Source: Trematomus loennbergii
Taxonomy: Eukaryota; Chordata; Actinopteri; Perciformes; Nototheniidae
Assembly (NCBI GenBank): GCA_012861695.1
Contig: JAAOOA010001647.1
Coordinates: forward strand, 22,501-86,500
Length of the DNA stretch: 64,000 nucleotides
Reading direction: 5' to 3'
The notes under the pieces are model-generated. The model was not told the origin of the DNA. It saw only the letters and a program-made list of their open reading frames with translations, and did no database searches. Shown here piece after piece: positions 35,380 through 64,000 of this stretch. A program made the position numbers and the translations under genes. Every line of letters starts with the position of its first letter. Within the stretch, counting starts at the first letter, position 1.

Positions 35380-35594
35380 GAACCGTTCTCCTGCTGCTCT
35401 TATTGTGAAAGGCGGAAGTGTGGTTCTCCGGACTGCGGCTGTCCTTTTGGCGGAAGTTGCGTCACAGCTGCTACCTTAAAGCCGAGCCAGGCCAGAAAAA
35501 CACATCAGAAACTCTGGACCAGATGTCCTGAAACCTGGATCTTTGACCCGGACCACCGCCAGGTTTTAACCCGGGATTCGAGCCTCAAACCCGG
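35380..35594 (+). promoter_or_regulatory. pi4kb: pi4kb promoter and 5' non-coding exon
   Basis: A GC-rich block follows 30 kb of largely AT-rich sequence. ETS sites GGCGGAAGT occur twice (near 35411 and 35450), the second adjoining gcgtcac (CRE-like). An open GC-rich leader runs to a clear donor CCGG|GTAGGT at 35594. The next plus-strand acceptor with coding sequence is at 38168, so this is the likely pi4kb first exon. The exact transcription start is inferred. Confidence 0.5.
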
Positions 35595-35859
35595 GTAGGT
35601 GCGCCTTTTTCCCCCGGATGTTCTGGATGTTTGTCCCCGGGCGAAGGGCCTCTTTCTGCCCGGGGACAGGCTCTGAATCCGGGGTGTTTCCTCCTGATGA
35701 TACCGGGGGGGGTTTCTGGTCTAAATGTACCGTAAATACTCTGATAAATACTACAGCTGAGATACTGCTAGCATGGCGCAGTATCTCAGTATCTGTGTTT
35801 GTATATCTCTATTTCCTCTTTTTGCTCACTATACAGGTTAGGGTTAAACTATACTGTGT

Positions 35860-36350
35860 GTGCTGTAGTGTACTCCCATAATACTCTATAATACAAGTAC
35901 ACATCTCCTGTAATACTACTCCTTCAGTGTACTCCCATAATACTCTATAATACAAGTACACATCTCCTGTAATACTACTCCTTCAGTGTACTCCCATAAT
36001 ACAAGTACACACCTCTGTAATAATACTCCTTTAGTGTACTCCCATAATACTCTATAATACAAGTACACACCTGTAATAATACTCCTTTAGTGTACTCCCA
36101 TAATACTCTATAATACAAGTACACACCTCCTGTAATACTACTCCTTCAGTGTACTCCCATAATACAAGTACACATCTCCTGTAATACTACTCCTTCAGTG
36201 TACTCCCATAATACTCTATAATACAAGTACACACCTCCTGTAATACTACTCCTTCAGTGTACTCCCATAATACAAGTACACATCTCCTGTAATACTACTC
36301 CTTTAGTGTACTCCCATAATACTCAATAATACAAGTACACATCTTGTGTG
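35860..36350. repeat. Minisatellite of gtactcccataatactctat units
   Basis: Eight or so units of 45-60 bp containing gtgtactcccataatac and aagtacacatctcctgtaat. Lies in the pi4kb 5' intron. Confidence 0.92.
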
Positions 36351-36603
36351 TTGTGTATTATATACTTGTAATACTCCTGTAATATGTGATATACCACTTT
36401 CCCTTGCTCCCCTGTTTTAAACTATAACCAAAAACAAAGTTAACGGCTAAATTAAAATACATGTAGGTGTTATGTTTATCTCTCTCTGGTGTTTGACTTC
36501 ACACTTTGACCTGAACTGCACACGTCATTCCCCTTAAATACTCCTTTAGTACTAAAGTACATCAGTGCTTAATAACAGTATAGTAATAATAATCTACCTG
36601 TAG

Positions 36604-36836
36604 TGCTCTTTAAAGAGTCCTCTCCTGCTGATGTTCAGGTGTATATCAGTATGTAGTGTCTCTACTTTAAAGAGTCCTCTCCTGCTGATGTTCAGGTGTA
36701 TATCAGTATGTAGTGTCTCTACTTTAAAGAGTCCTCTCCTGCTGATGTTCAGGTGTATATCAGTATGTAGTGTCTCTACTTTAAAGAGTCCTCTCCTGCT
36801 GATGTTCAGGTGTATATCAGTATGTAGTGTCTCTAC
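36604..36836 (+). repeat. 57-bp satellite, direct block (4 units)
   Basis: Same unit as at 1-135, plus orientation. Confidence 0.95.
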
Positions 36837-36932
36837 TGTACTTCCTGCTGTGATGACCTCTGACCTTCTGATTGATCATCACAACAATGGCTGACCTTTA
36901 GTCACATGATCTACAGACAAACATATCATTTA

Positions 36933-38005
36933 CATTCAGAGGACTCTTTAAAGTAGAGACACTACATACTGGTCCCTGAACATCAGCAGGAGAGGACTCT
37001 TTAAAGTAGAGACACTACATACTGATATACACTGAACATCAGCAGGAGAGGACTCTTTAAAGTAGAGCCACTACATACTGATATACACCTGAACATCAGC
37101 AGGAGAGGACTCTTTAAAGTAGAGCCACTACATACTGATTACACCTGAAATCAGCAGGAGAGGACTCTTTAAAGTAGAGACACTCATACTGATATACACC
37201 TGAACATCAGCAGGAGAGGACTCTTTAAAGTAGAGACACTACATACTGATATACACCTGAACATCAGCAGGAGAGGACTCTTTAAAGTAGAGACACTACA
37301 TACTGATATACCCTGAACATCAGCAGGAGAGGACTCTTTAAAGCAGAGACACTACATACTGATATACACCTGAACATCAGCATTAGAGGACTCTTTAAAG
37401 TAGAGACACTACATACTGATATACACCTGAACATCAGCAGGAGAGGACTCTTTAAAGTAGAGACACTACATACTGATATACACCTGAACATCAGCATTAG
37501 AGGACTCTTTAAAGTAGAGACACTACATACTGATATACACCTGAACATCAGCATTAGAGGACTCTTTAAAGTAGAGACACTACATACTGATATACACCTG
37601 AACATCAGCAGGAGAGGACTCTTTAAAGAGACACTACATACTGATATACACCTGAACATCATCAGGAGAGGACTCTTTAAAGTAGAGACACTACATACTG
37701 ATATACACCTGAACATCAGCAGGAGAGGACTCTTTAAAGTAGAGACACTACATACTGATATACACCTGAACATCAGCAGGAGAGGACTCTTTAAAGCAAG
37801 ACACTACATACTGATATACACCTGAACTCAGCATTAGAGGACTCTTTAAAGTAGAGACACTACATACTGATATACACCTGAACATCAGCAGGAGAGGACT
37901 CTTTAAAGTAGAGACACTACATACTGATATACACCTGAACATCAGCATTAGAGGACTCTTTAAAGTAGAGACACTACATACTGATATACACCTGGACATC
38001 AGCAG
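36933..38005 (-). repeat. 57-bp satellite, inverted block (about 19 units)
   Basis: The same unit in reverse orientation, with point variants and short deletions. With the direct block 100 bp upstream it makes a large head-to-head inverted repeat in the pi4kb 5' intron. Confidence 0.95.
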
Positions 38006-38183
38006 GTTGTGTGGTTGGAGCAGTGTTTCTAGAAATGGTTTCAACAGGGCAAACAGCTGTTATTGTAATGTTCCCAGCCCGACTGTCTGCACCTGTGTGT
38101 GAGTAACACTGGTGATTAAAGGGTTAAAATGTTTCAGTTATTAAACCTTTGAATCTCTTTCTCTCTAGGTGTGTTTTTCCAAG

Positions 38184-50771
<12,588 letters not shown>

Positions 50772-50798
50772 CCTGTGACCTCTGATCTGTGTGTGTGA

Positions 50799-50927
<129 letters not shown>

Positions 50928-51084
50928 TCATCTCTGTTTCATCTCGTCCGTCTCAAGTCTTTATTGTGACGACGATCAGCTGATTCGTTGTGTTGCGTTC
51001 ATGAGCAGCTGGGAGCGTCCGGGACTTTAAACAGGTTGTTTTTTTACATCCTGTGAAAATATCCTACCTGGAAGCATCAAGTTA

Positions 51085-51090
51085 AATAAA
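51085..51090 (+). terminator. pi4kb: AATAAA, likely pi4kb polyadenylation signal
   Basis: First AATAAA after the stop (314 nt), in an A-rich run. Further AATAAA hexamers near 51185 and 51485 could give longer 3' ends. Confidence 0.5.
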
Positions 51091-51099
51091 AAAAAACTA

Positions 51100-54000
51100 A
51101 AAGACTTCTGTTGGGTTCCCCTCTGAAGCAGCACATGTTCCAGACGCATCATCGAAGGGTTTAAAACAAGAGTTATAATTAAATAAACTGAGCGGGGAAC
51201 ATTAGAGCTGCTGATCGGACTGAAACGCTCACTTCAGTTTCTTCTAATTTGTGACGTTTTCTGACACTTTAAAGACCAAATCATAAATTGTAATGAATTC
51301 TAAATATCAAACTCTCTCTAAATAAAGAAGTGTGTTTGGAAGAGTTGTAAGAACCTGCGCAGAGAAGCTAACGTGTTCGCCGGTGTTCAGAGAGACTGAA
51401 CGGTTTGAGATGTTTCCGGAGAGTTTATTTTGTGTTTAGTTTGAATGTTTTCACCAGACATTTATCACGGCTGTTTCTGAACAAATAAACCGGTTCCAGC
51501 TGGAAGATGATTCCAGTTCTTCACCGTTATTTTTGTGCAAACTTTAAGAACATTGACTCATCTAGCGTAAAAGTCACATAGCGGTTCCAGCATGCCGTTC
51601 GCTAAGTGTTAGCATGTAACCTTACTAACTGTGAGCATGCATGCTAACGTTGGTATGCTAAATGCCGCGCTGCATGTAGGCTAAAGTGCTCCGGTGTTTG
51701 GCTCCAATAGCGTGACTTTTATACATATTTCTACAAACATGAACATCATTTAAACTTTAGGATTAGCCCACTGATATCTGTGGGAGACATTCCAGCCTAA
51801 AATAACTGATAACGGCTAACATGCTAACGCTAGAGCTCTGTTGTTGTGGTTCTCTTTGTTAAACCAAACGCATCCTTGTGAATAGTTTGCTTCATGTAAT
51901 GTTGAGATTTAATGGACCTATACATCTTTATTTTAATAAGATTTATGTACAGTGCTAACCGCTACCTTTCCTAATGTTATGACTCGAAAACCCTTTTGAA
52001 AACGTGACGAGTGTCTGGTGAAAAATAGAGACGTGTACATCATCAGTTTATCTGCAGGATCGTCTCTGATTAATTTCTATTTCTTTCCTCGTGGTCCGTG
52101 TTGAATTTCATGAGAAACTTCTGTGTAAATTTGTTCCATTCACGACTTGATAAAGGATGCTAACGCTAACACAACTCTACAGTGTTGAAATACAAAGTCA
52201 AAGTCAAAGAACAGTCCCACACATTTTAGAGCCAAAATGGCTTCTGAAACGATTCCTTTCAACAGATTTATGCAAGAACATGTTCCTCTCCACTAACTGG
52301 ATATCTGTGTATAACTCTTGAGTTAATGTGTTACAGTTACTGTCTGTTAACGATATATTTGCATATTTAACGATGGCTGATTAGCTGATTAGAAACATTC
52401 CTCCGGCTGAAGCAGAGACTCTGATTTCTGTTTGACAGAACGTTTATTTTTTCTTTATGAGGAGACGCGTTTCCTGAATATGTGAATGTTTTTTTATATA
52501 ATAACAATCCACTAAACAAATGTTTTTTCTCAGACTAATGTGTTCTTAGTATTGCTGAGCAACTTTAACACGTATATAATGAAGTTGTAACTAATGTTGG
52601 TGACACTATTAATGGCTTTATTCCAGTCTATCACACTTTAACATAAAACAGTTTTTTTTCTTTCTTTTGAGCTAGAAATCAAAAGCTAGTTAGCGAGTCA
52701 ATGCTCTTGTACCCAACGTTTAGCTACAGTTGTATTTACAGTTGAGGGATGATGAAAAACTTGTTCGCCAGCTATTAATGAGCTAGCTAGCATGAACTAT
52801 TCTGCTAAGAGTTCTCCTTCTAAAACTAAAAACATACCCGGCTAGCAAACACTTTAGCTGAGTTCCTGTTTTATTTCATACAAGTGTTTATGTTTTATTA
52901 ATAATGCTAACGGAGGCAGACAGACACTGGGACGGCTTATGCTAGCTAACTAGCTTTGAACTAACTTGTACACGAGCAGTAACTATAGTACAGTTACAGC
53001 AGCAGTGTTACAATATATAACTTTATTATCTGCGGACTGTTTTCACTACAACTAAACCTAATTTGAAATCACTATACCACGACTGCTGCTTATTGTTAGC
53101 CATTAGCATGACAGTGACTCAGCTTAAATTGTTGCTAGCTTGTAATATTTTACCATTTTTCTTCACAATCAAATGTTATCTTTATAAATATTTTTAAGCA
53201 AATTCATCTTATGTTTTGTAGTGACAAACCTAACAAGCTAGTTGGCTAACGAACAATTAACTGTTCAGTCTTTTTCTGTTAGCACTGTGGTGAAAATTAG
53301 CAAATTATAATCTTACCCAATAATTGTAAAGACACAAATGCTGGAATAATGTCACTACCTGGTGTTACCATCATTATTTTATGTACAGTTGTTTTTGTGT
53401 GTGTTTTGACCACTATTGAAGGAGAAGCACATATCTTTTATTGTGAAACCATGTTACCGTCTGCTAACCGTTAGCCCGCTACCCGTTAGCCGCTACTTTA
53501 TACACCACCGCGCTTTACAAAGATGCTGTGACTAAAGTTTACCAGATAAGCAACTTAAATAGCAACTACCCTCTCTCGTTCTGTTCCTTTGTGAATATGT
53601 ATGTATGTAAATGAACTGTTTAATGTAAAATGAGATGCCTTGAGACGTACAGGAGGTACACAACTCTTATCAATGCAACCGGAGACGAAGTGCTTTTATA
53701 TCTGACCGCTTCAGGGACGAGTTTTAACCTCTTCCTCATCTGGACTATTATTATTTATATTAACAGTAATTAAAATTTCTCTCTGAAAGCTTGACTGATT
53801 TTTCTAAATTCCAGTAGGCCTATCTTATTTCTTTGTTTTCCACCTTGACTAAAGGCACATAAAGCCCAAAATGCATTTAAATCATAGACTGTATATAGAT
53901 TTAAATACTAGCTCCTTTAATGGTTGAGCTTCTGTACCGGAGAGGAAACCAGTTAAAACTTGTCTCTGTTTCTAAAAACCCTTCATTGCCTTTTATCTTC

Positions 54001-54140
54001 CTTTCATCAGCTCGAAAACATTCAAGAATTTCAATGTGAAAACTCTTTAAAGTGCATTTATCCTGAATGAAAATGTTTTCTGTTATTTGTTTTTACCACT
54101 AAACCCATTAAAGCAGCATGGGGCTCCAGCTCTCCTCTGA
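51100..54140. other. Intergenic AT-rich sequence, no gene recognised
   Basis: About 3 kb, low in repeats compared with the rest of the window. Many scattered gctaacgctaac and gttagc motifs but no ordered array. No splice-bounded coding frame on either strand. Part may be an extended pi4kb 3' UTR. Confidence 0.5.
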
Positions 54141-54145
54141 TTTAT

Positions 54146-54490
54146 ATCCTGTGAATTAGCGTCATGTTGTATTAGTTTCAATGAGAAAATGCTAACCATG
54201 CTAACACATGAACAGACAGTTTCTGTCGACTCATCCTGTGAATTGGCTCCATGTTGTCTTGGTTTCAATGGGGAAATGCTAACGATGCTAACACATGAAC
54301 TACAGTTATTAGCACACTGTTTCTGTCGACTCATCCTGTGAATTAGCTTCATGTTGTCTTGGTTTCAATGGGGAAATGCTAACTATGCTAACACATGAAC
54401 TACAGTTATTAGCACACTGTTTCTGTCGACTCATCCTGTGAATTAGCTTCATGTTTTATTGGTTTCAATGGGGAAATGCTAACACATGAA
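54146..54490. repeat. About 100-bp tandem repeat, four units
   Basis: Units contain cctgtgaattagcttcatgt, ggtttcaatggggaaatgct and tgtttctgtcgactcat, with the second and third nearly identical. Confidence 0.9.
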
Positions 54491-54498
54491 CAAAGTCT

Positions 54499-55330
54499 TT
54501 TTTATTTTTTTTTATTGAACATTTTTTAAACATACAAAATCTCGGTGAGGATATCATCAACTTATCAACATAAGTGCAAGACATTCATTCACAATAAGAC
54601 AAAATCACATAAATAATACATCCAATAAGAGCCAGGGGGAAAGAAAAAAGCATAAAGGCACAAAAACATTTAAGAGGCATTAAGTTTAAAATAATAACCA
54701 TTTGGAAATGTCATTGCAAATCTTTATAGACAGTTTACAAGATTGTATTTTTCTAAGGGACAGAAAAAAGGACTTGAACTCATTTATGAAACAGGGAAAG
54801 GAGGGCTTGCCTCCTCTCCATTTACTACAATGTAAATGGTATTTACCCAAAATAAAATTATATTTACCAAATCAGAAATGGGAGAGTCCAAATTATCAAT
54901 ATAATATAAAATGTGATATATTTTGAAGGCCGGAATATTTGTTAATTTAAGTAACAACCAATCTCACATTGACCAAAACAATTCAGAAAAAGGGCATGAG
55001 AAAAATAAATGTTCCAACGATTCATCAGATACATTACAAAAGGAACATGGTTCCACTTCAAATTTAAATCTTGAATTTAAAAAAGTAGAAACCGGGTAGA
55101 TTTTATGAACAATTTTAAAATGAGTTTCTTTTGCTTTAGGGGAAATAGGCAATTTTATAAAATGAGATGGAGCTTTTTCCATTTCAGATAAAGTGTCTAA
55201 ATCGGTCGCCTGTGGAAATAAGCCTCTGTTCAAATTGTGAAAAATGTGGGAGAACAAACAGAGTCGACAGCAGACATTTATTTGTTTAGTTTTTACTGAT
55301 AATTTGACATGACAAATGAAATACAAAGCT
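54499..55330 (-). mobile_element. L1-like LINE 3' fragment, minus strand
   Basis: The minus-strand frame 55326-54964 (120 codons) contains LPISPKAKETHFKIVHKIYP and the cysteine motif CSFCNVSDESLEHLFFSC. This is the C-terminal region of fish L1-type ORF2 proteins. The element continues to a poly-A-like tail (t-rich on the plus strand) at 54499-54525. It is 5' truncated. Confidence 0.75.
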
Positions 55331-56080
55331 TAATCCGTGCGCGGCGACACGTCTGAAAACACCGGACGACAAACAGGTAGTACCGGCGACGCGCCCGAAA
55401 ACACGCAGAGAGAGGCATGATGGGAAAGTCTGCTCAGCGGTTTAACACGTGGCTTTAAAACAGGAAGAAGATTTATTTTGAAATCAGTTTCAGCAGATAT
55501 TAAACATGTTTTATTTTGAAATACGTCCCTTTTGTTCCACAGCAGGTTCTAATCAGTTATAATGTAATGTTTGTTTCATAAAGACACAATTATACAGAGA
55601 ACATTACAATATACTTATTCATAAATGTGAGAAATCTTTAAGTATTAAATCAATTAGAGATATTTAGAGTTTTTAGGTCCGAAATGTTAGAGATTTCATC
55701 AATAATATATTTCTTTAGAGACAAGTCGTATATTTGAGATATAAAGTCAACCTTCTGATTCATTAGGTCAAAGTTATTAGTTATTTAGTAATATAAATAC
55801 AATAATCAGAATGTGGCTCGTAAATATAAAGAAGTCAGAGATAAGGTCAAAATAATGATATAAGTTTTATTGAAATGATATTGGTGTATTTAGTGAAGCG
55901 CCTGCAGGGGAACAAACATCAGGTCCATCTGAAGGACGGGATGCACTTAGAGTTCGAGTTATGACACTTATTGATCCGACCGAGGCTTTTTTAGTTTTGT
56001 AGTGAAATCCTCAGATTTACATTAAATACAGAATAAGTCTCTCCAACGACACGTGGACGCATTTATGGCCAATACATGCG
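55331..56080. other. Unannotated spacer
   Basis: A short CpG-rich patch at 55335-55410 (gcgcggcgacacgtc, gcgacgcgcccg), then AT-rich sequence. No gene was recognised. Confidence 0.5.
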
Positions 56081-56087
56081 TTATATA

Positions 56088-56290
56088 TCACGAACGGAGA
56101 GGAAGAGGGGATGGGAGGAGAGGAAGAGGAAGAGGAGAGGAAGAGGGGATGGGAGGAGAGGAAGAGGGGGAGGAGAGGAAGAGGGGATGGGAGGAGAGGA
56201 AGAGGGGATGGGAGGAGAGGAAGGGGGAGGAGAGGAAGAGGGGGAGGAGAGGAAGAGGGAGGAGGAAGAGGGGATGGGAGGAGAGGAATA
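56088..56290. repeat. Homopurine minisatellite (ggaggagaggaagagggg)
   Basis: About 200 bp of almost pure A/G on the plus strand with units of 15-21 bp. Situated downstream of the mindy1 terminal exon. Confidence 0.95.
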
Positions 56291-56406
56291 CATTTCTCAT
56301 AACAAAGTCTGTGCAGAAAAAATTATATTTCTTTGATTTTATTTTTGAAGATCATTTTTTATTCCACGTTAAATGAAGCAGAGCTTCTTCTTTATGTTCT
56401 AAAGGT

Positions 56407-56412
56407 TTTATT
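56407..56412 (-). terminator. mindy1: mindy1 polyadenylation signal
   Basis: TTTATT on the plus strand is AATAAA on the minus strand, about 190 nt after the mindy1 stop at 56603-56601. Confidence 0.6.
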
Positions 56413-56502
56413 GACCATAAATAAATGTGTTATTGACCCTTTAAGTGAACCTTCATCAGCCAGCAAACAACAAAGCACTGGGGGTTTGGCATCGAGCTGA
56501 GA

Positions 56503-56504
56503 GA

Positions 56505-56551
<47 letters not shown>

Positions 56552-56597
56552 TGTGTGGTGCGAGTGTGTGTGTGTGTGTGTGTGCGTGTGTGTGTCC
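56503..56597. repeat. (TG)n microsatellite in the mindy1 3' UTR
   Basis: TG repeats with tgcgag breaks, starting 4 bp after the stop codon on the minus strand. Confidence 0.93.
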
Positions 56598-56600
56598 TCT

Positions 56601-63563
<6,963 letters not shown>

Positions 63564-63589
63564 CTGCACACAAACACACACACACCCAC

Positions 63590-64000
63590 ACACATATATA
63601 TATTTTATAAAACGGACAAGTCAAATCAAGCTATCTGATTGGTTCTTAGCCGTGATATAATGAGCGTATATCACGGGTAGAATTGCAGTATCCCTCCGCG
63701 TCTGAGAAAAGCTACAACCGTTACAACTGTGACATTACGTCCGTCACGAAACTAACTAACTTGCAAAGCTTAAGATGGAAACGGGTTAACTTGGACCTCC
63801 GGGGTGGTCTTACTATGGAGGAGTGGATTGAGCAGTGCCTATCTCCTGAGAGCACCTAAACGACGACATGCAGAGCTACGTGAAGAGCAGGTAGACCAAC
63901 TGGAAAAGTACCACCATTCAAAAGCTTTCTGATGCGGGTCTTGAAACAAAGCAGAGAAATGATGACCGTTAGTGGCCACAGGTGCGAAGCTCTCTCCAGA
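63590..64000. other. Unclassified repeat-like sequence at the window end
   Basis: Contains the near-palindromic gtgatataatgagcgtatatcac and a following stretch with short broken frames (ggaggagtggattgagcagtg). It may be a DNA transposon fragment. The window ends within it. Confidence 0.3.

Noticed and set aside
36631..38044. Peptide repeats MFRCISVCSVSTLKSPLLL in both directions
   Set aside because: They exist only because the satellite unit is 57 bp, a multiple of three, and lacks stops. Variants with indels break the frame freely.

Overview
The window is vertebrate nuclear DNA, almost certainly from a teleost fish. It holds multi-exon genes with GT-AG introns. Between them lie very long (TG)n/(CA)n tracts, a Tc1 transposon, several TIR-bearing MITE families, a tRNA-derived SINE, LINE fragments and many minisatellites. 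Four conserved genes are recognised from their protein sequence: psmb4 (+, 9.9-21.6 kb), rfx5 (+, 24.2-30.7 kb or beyond), pi4kb (+, promoter near 35.4 kb, coding 38.2-50.8 kb) and the 3' part of mindy1 (-, 63.6-56.6 kb, with its N-terminal exons beyond the window edge). All four lie in human 1q21.3, so this is a conserved vertebrate synteny block. They are housekeeping or immune-regulatory genes (proteasome beta subunit, MHC-II enhanceosome factor, Golgi PI4-kinase, K48-ubiquitin hydrolase) and do not form a pathway.

Layout: 0-0.3 kb, probable last exon of an unidentified upstream gene. 0.7-7.9 kb, a minus-strand LTR retroelement with near-identical LTRs, PBS and polypurine tract but no gag/pol ORF that I can read. 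8.6-9.6 kb, LINE tail and a minisatellite made from it. 9.8-21.7 kb, psmb4, with a TTAA-flanked MITE, an intact Tc1 element and a hAT fragment in its introns. 21.9-24.2 kb, SINE and rfx5 upstream region. 24.2-30.7 kb, rfx5, including an AT-AC (U12-type) intron. 30.7-38.1 kb, repeats and the pi4kb promoter and 5' exon. 38.2-50.8 kb, pi4kb. 51-56 kb, mostly featureless AT-rich DNA with an L1-like 3' end. 56.4-63.6 kb, mindy1. 63.6-64 kb, unclassified repeat.

The most unusual signal is that many intronic minisatellites are not placed at random. Their repeat unit contains an exon-intron junction of the gene itself (last exon bases plus 5' splice site, or 3' splice site plus first exon bases). This is seen for psmb4 exon 2, the start of rfx5, six pi4kb junctions and two mindy1 junctions. 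It yields up to about 30 tandem copies of one functional splice site inside an intron. I know of no description of this as a system.

A caution on quality: rfx5, pi4kb and mindy1 exons carry many single-base shifts, mostly in homopolymers, while psmb4 and the pi4kb kinase exons are clean. Assembly indels are the simplest explanation, so these are annotated as genes and not as pseudogenes.
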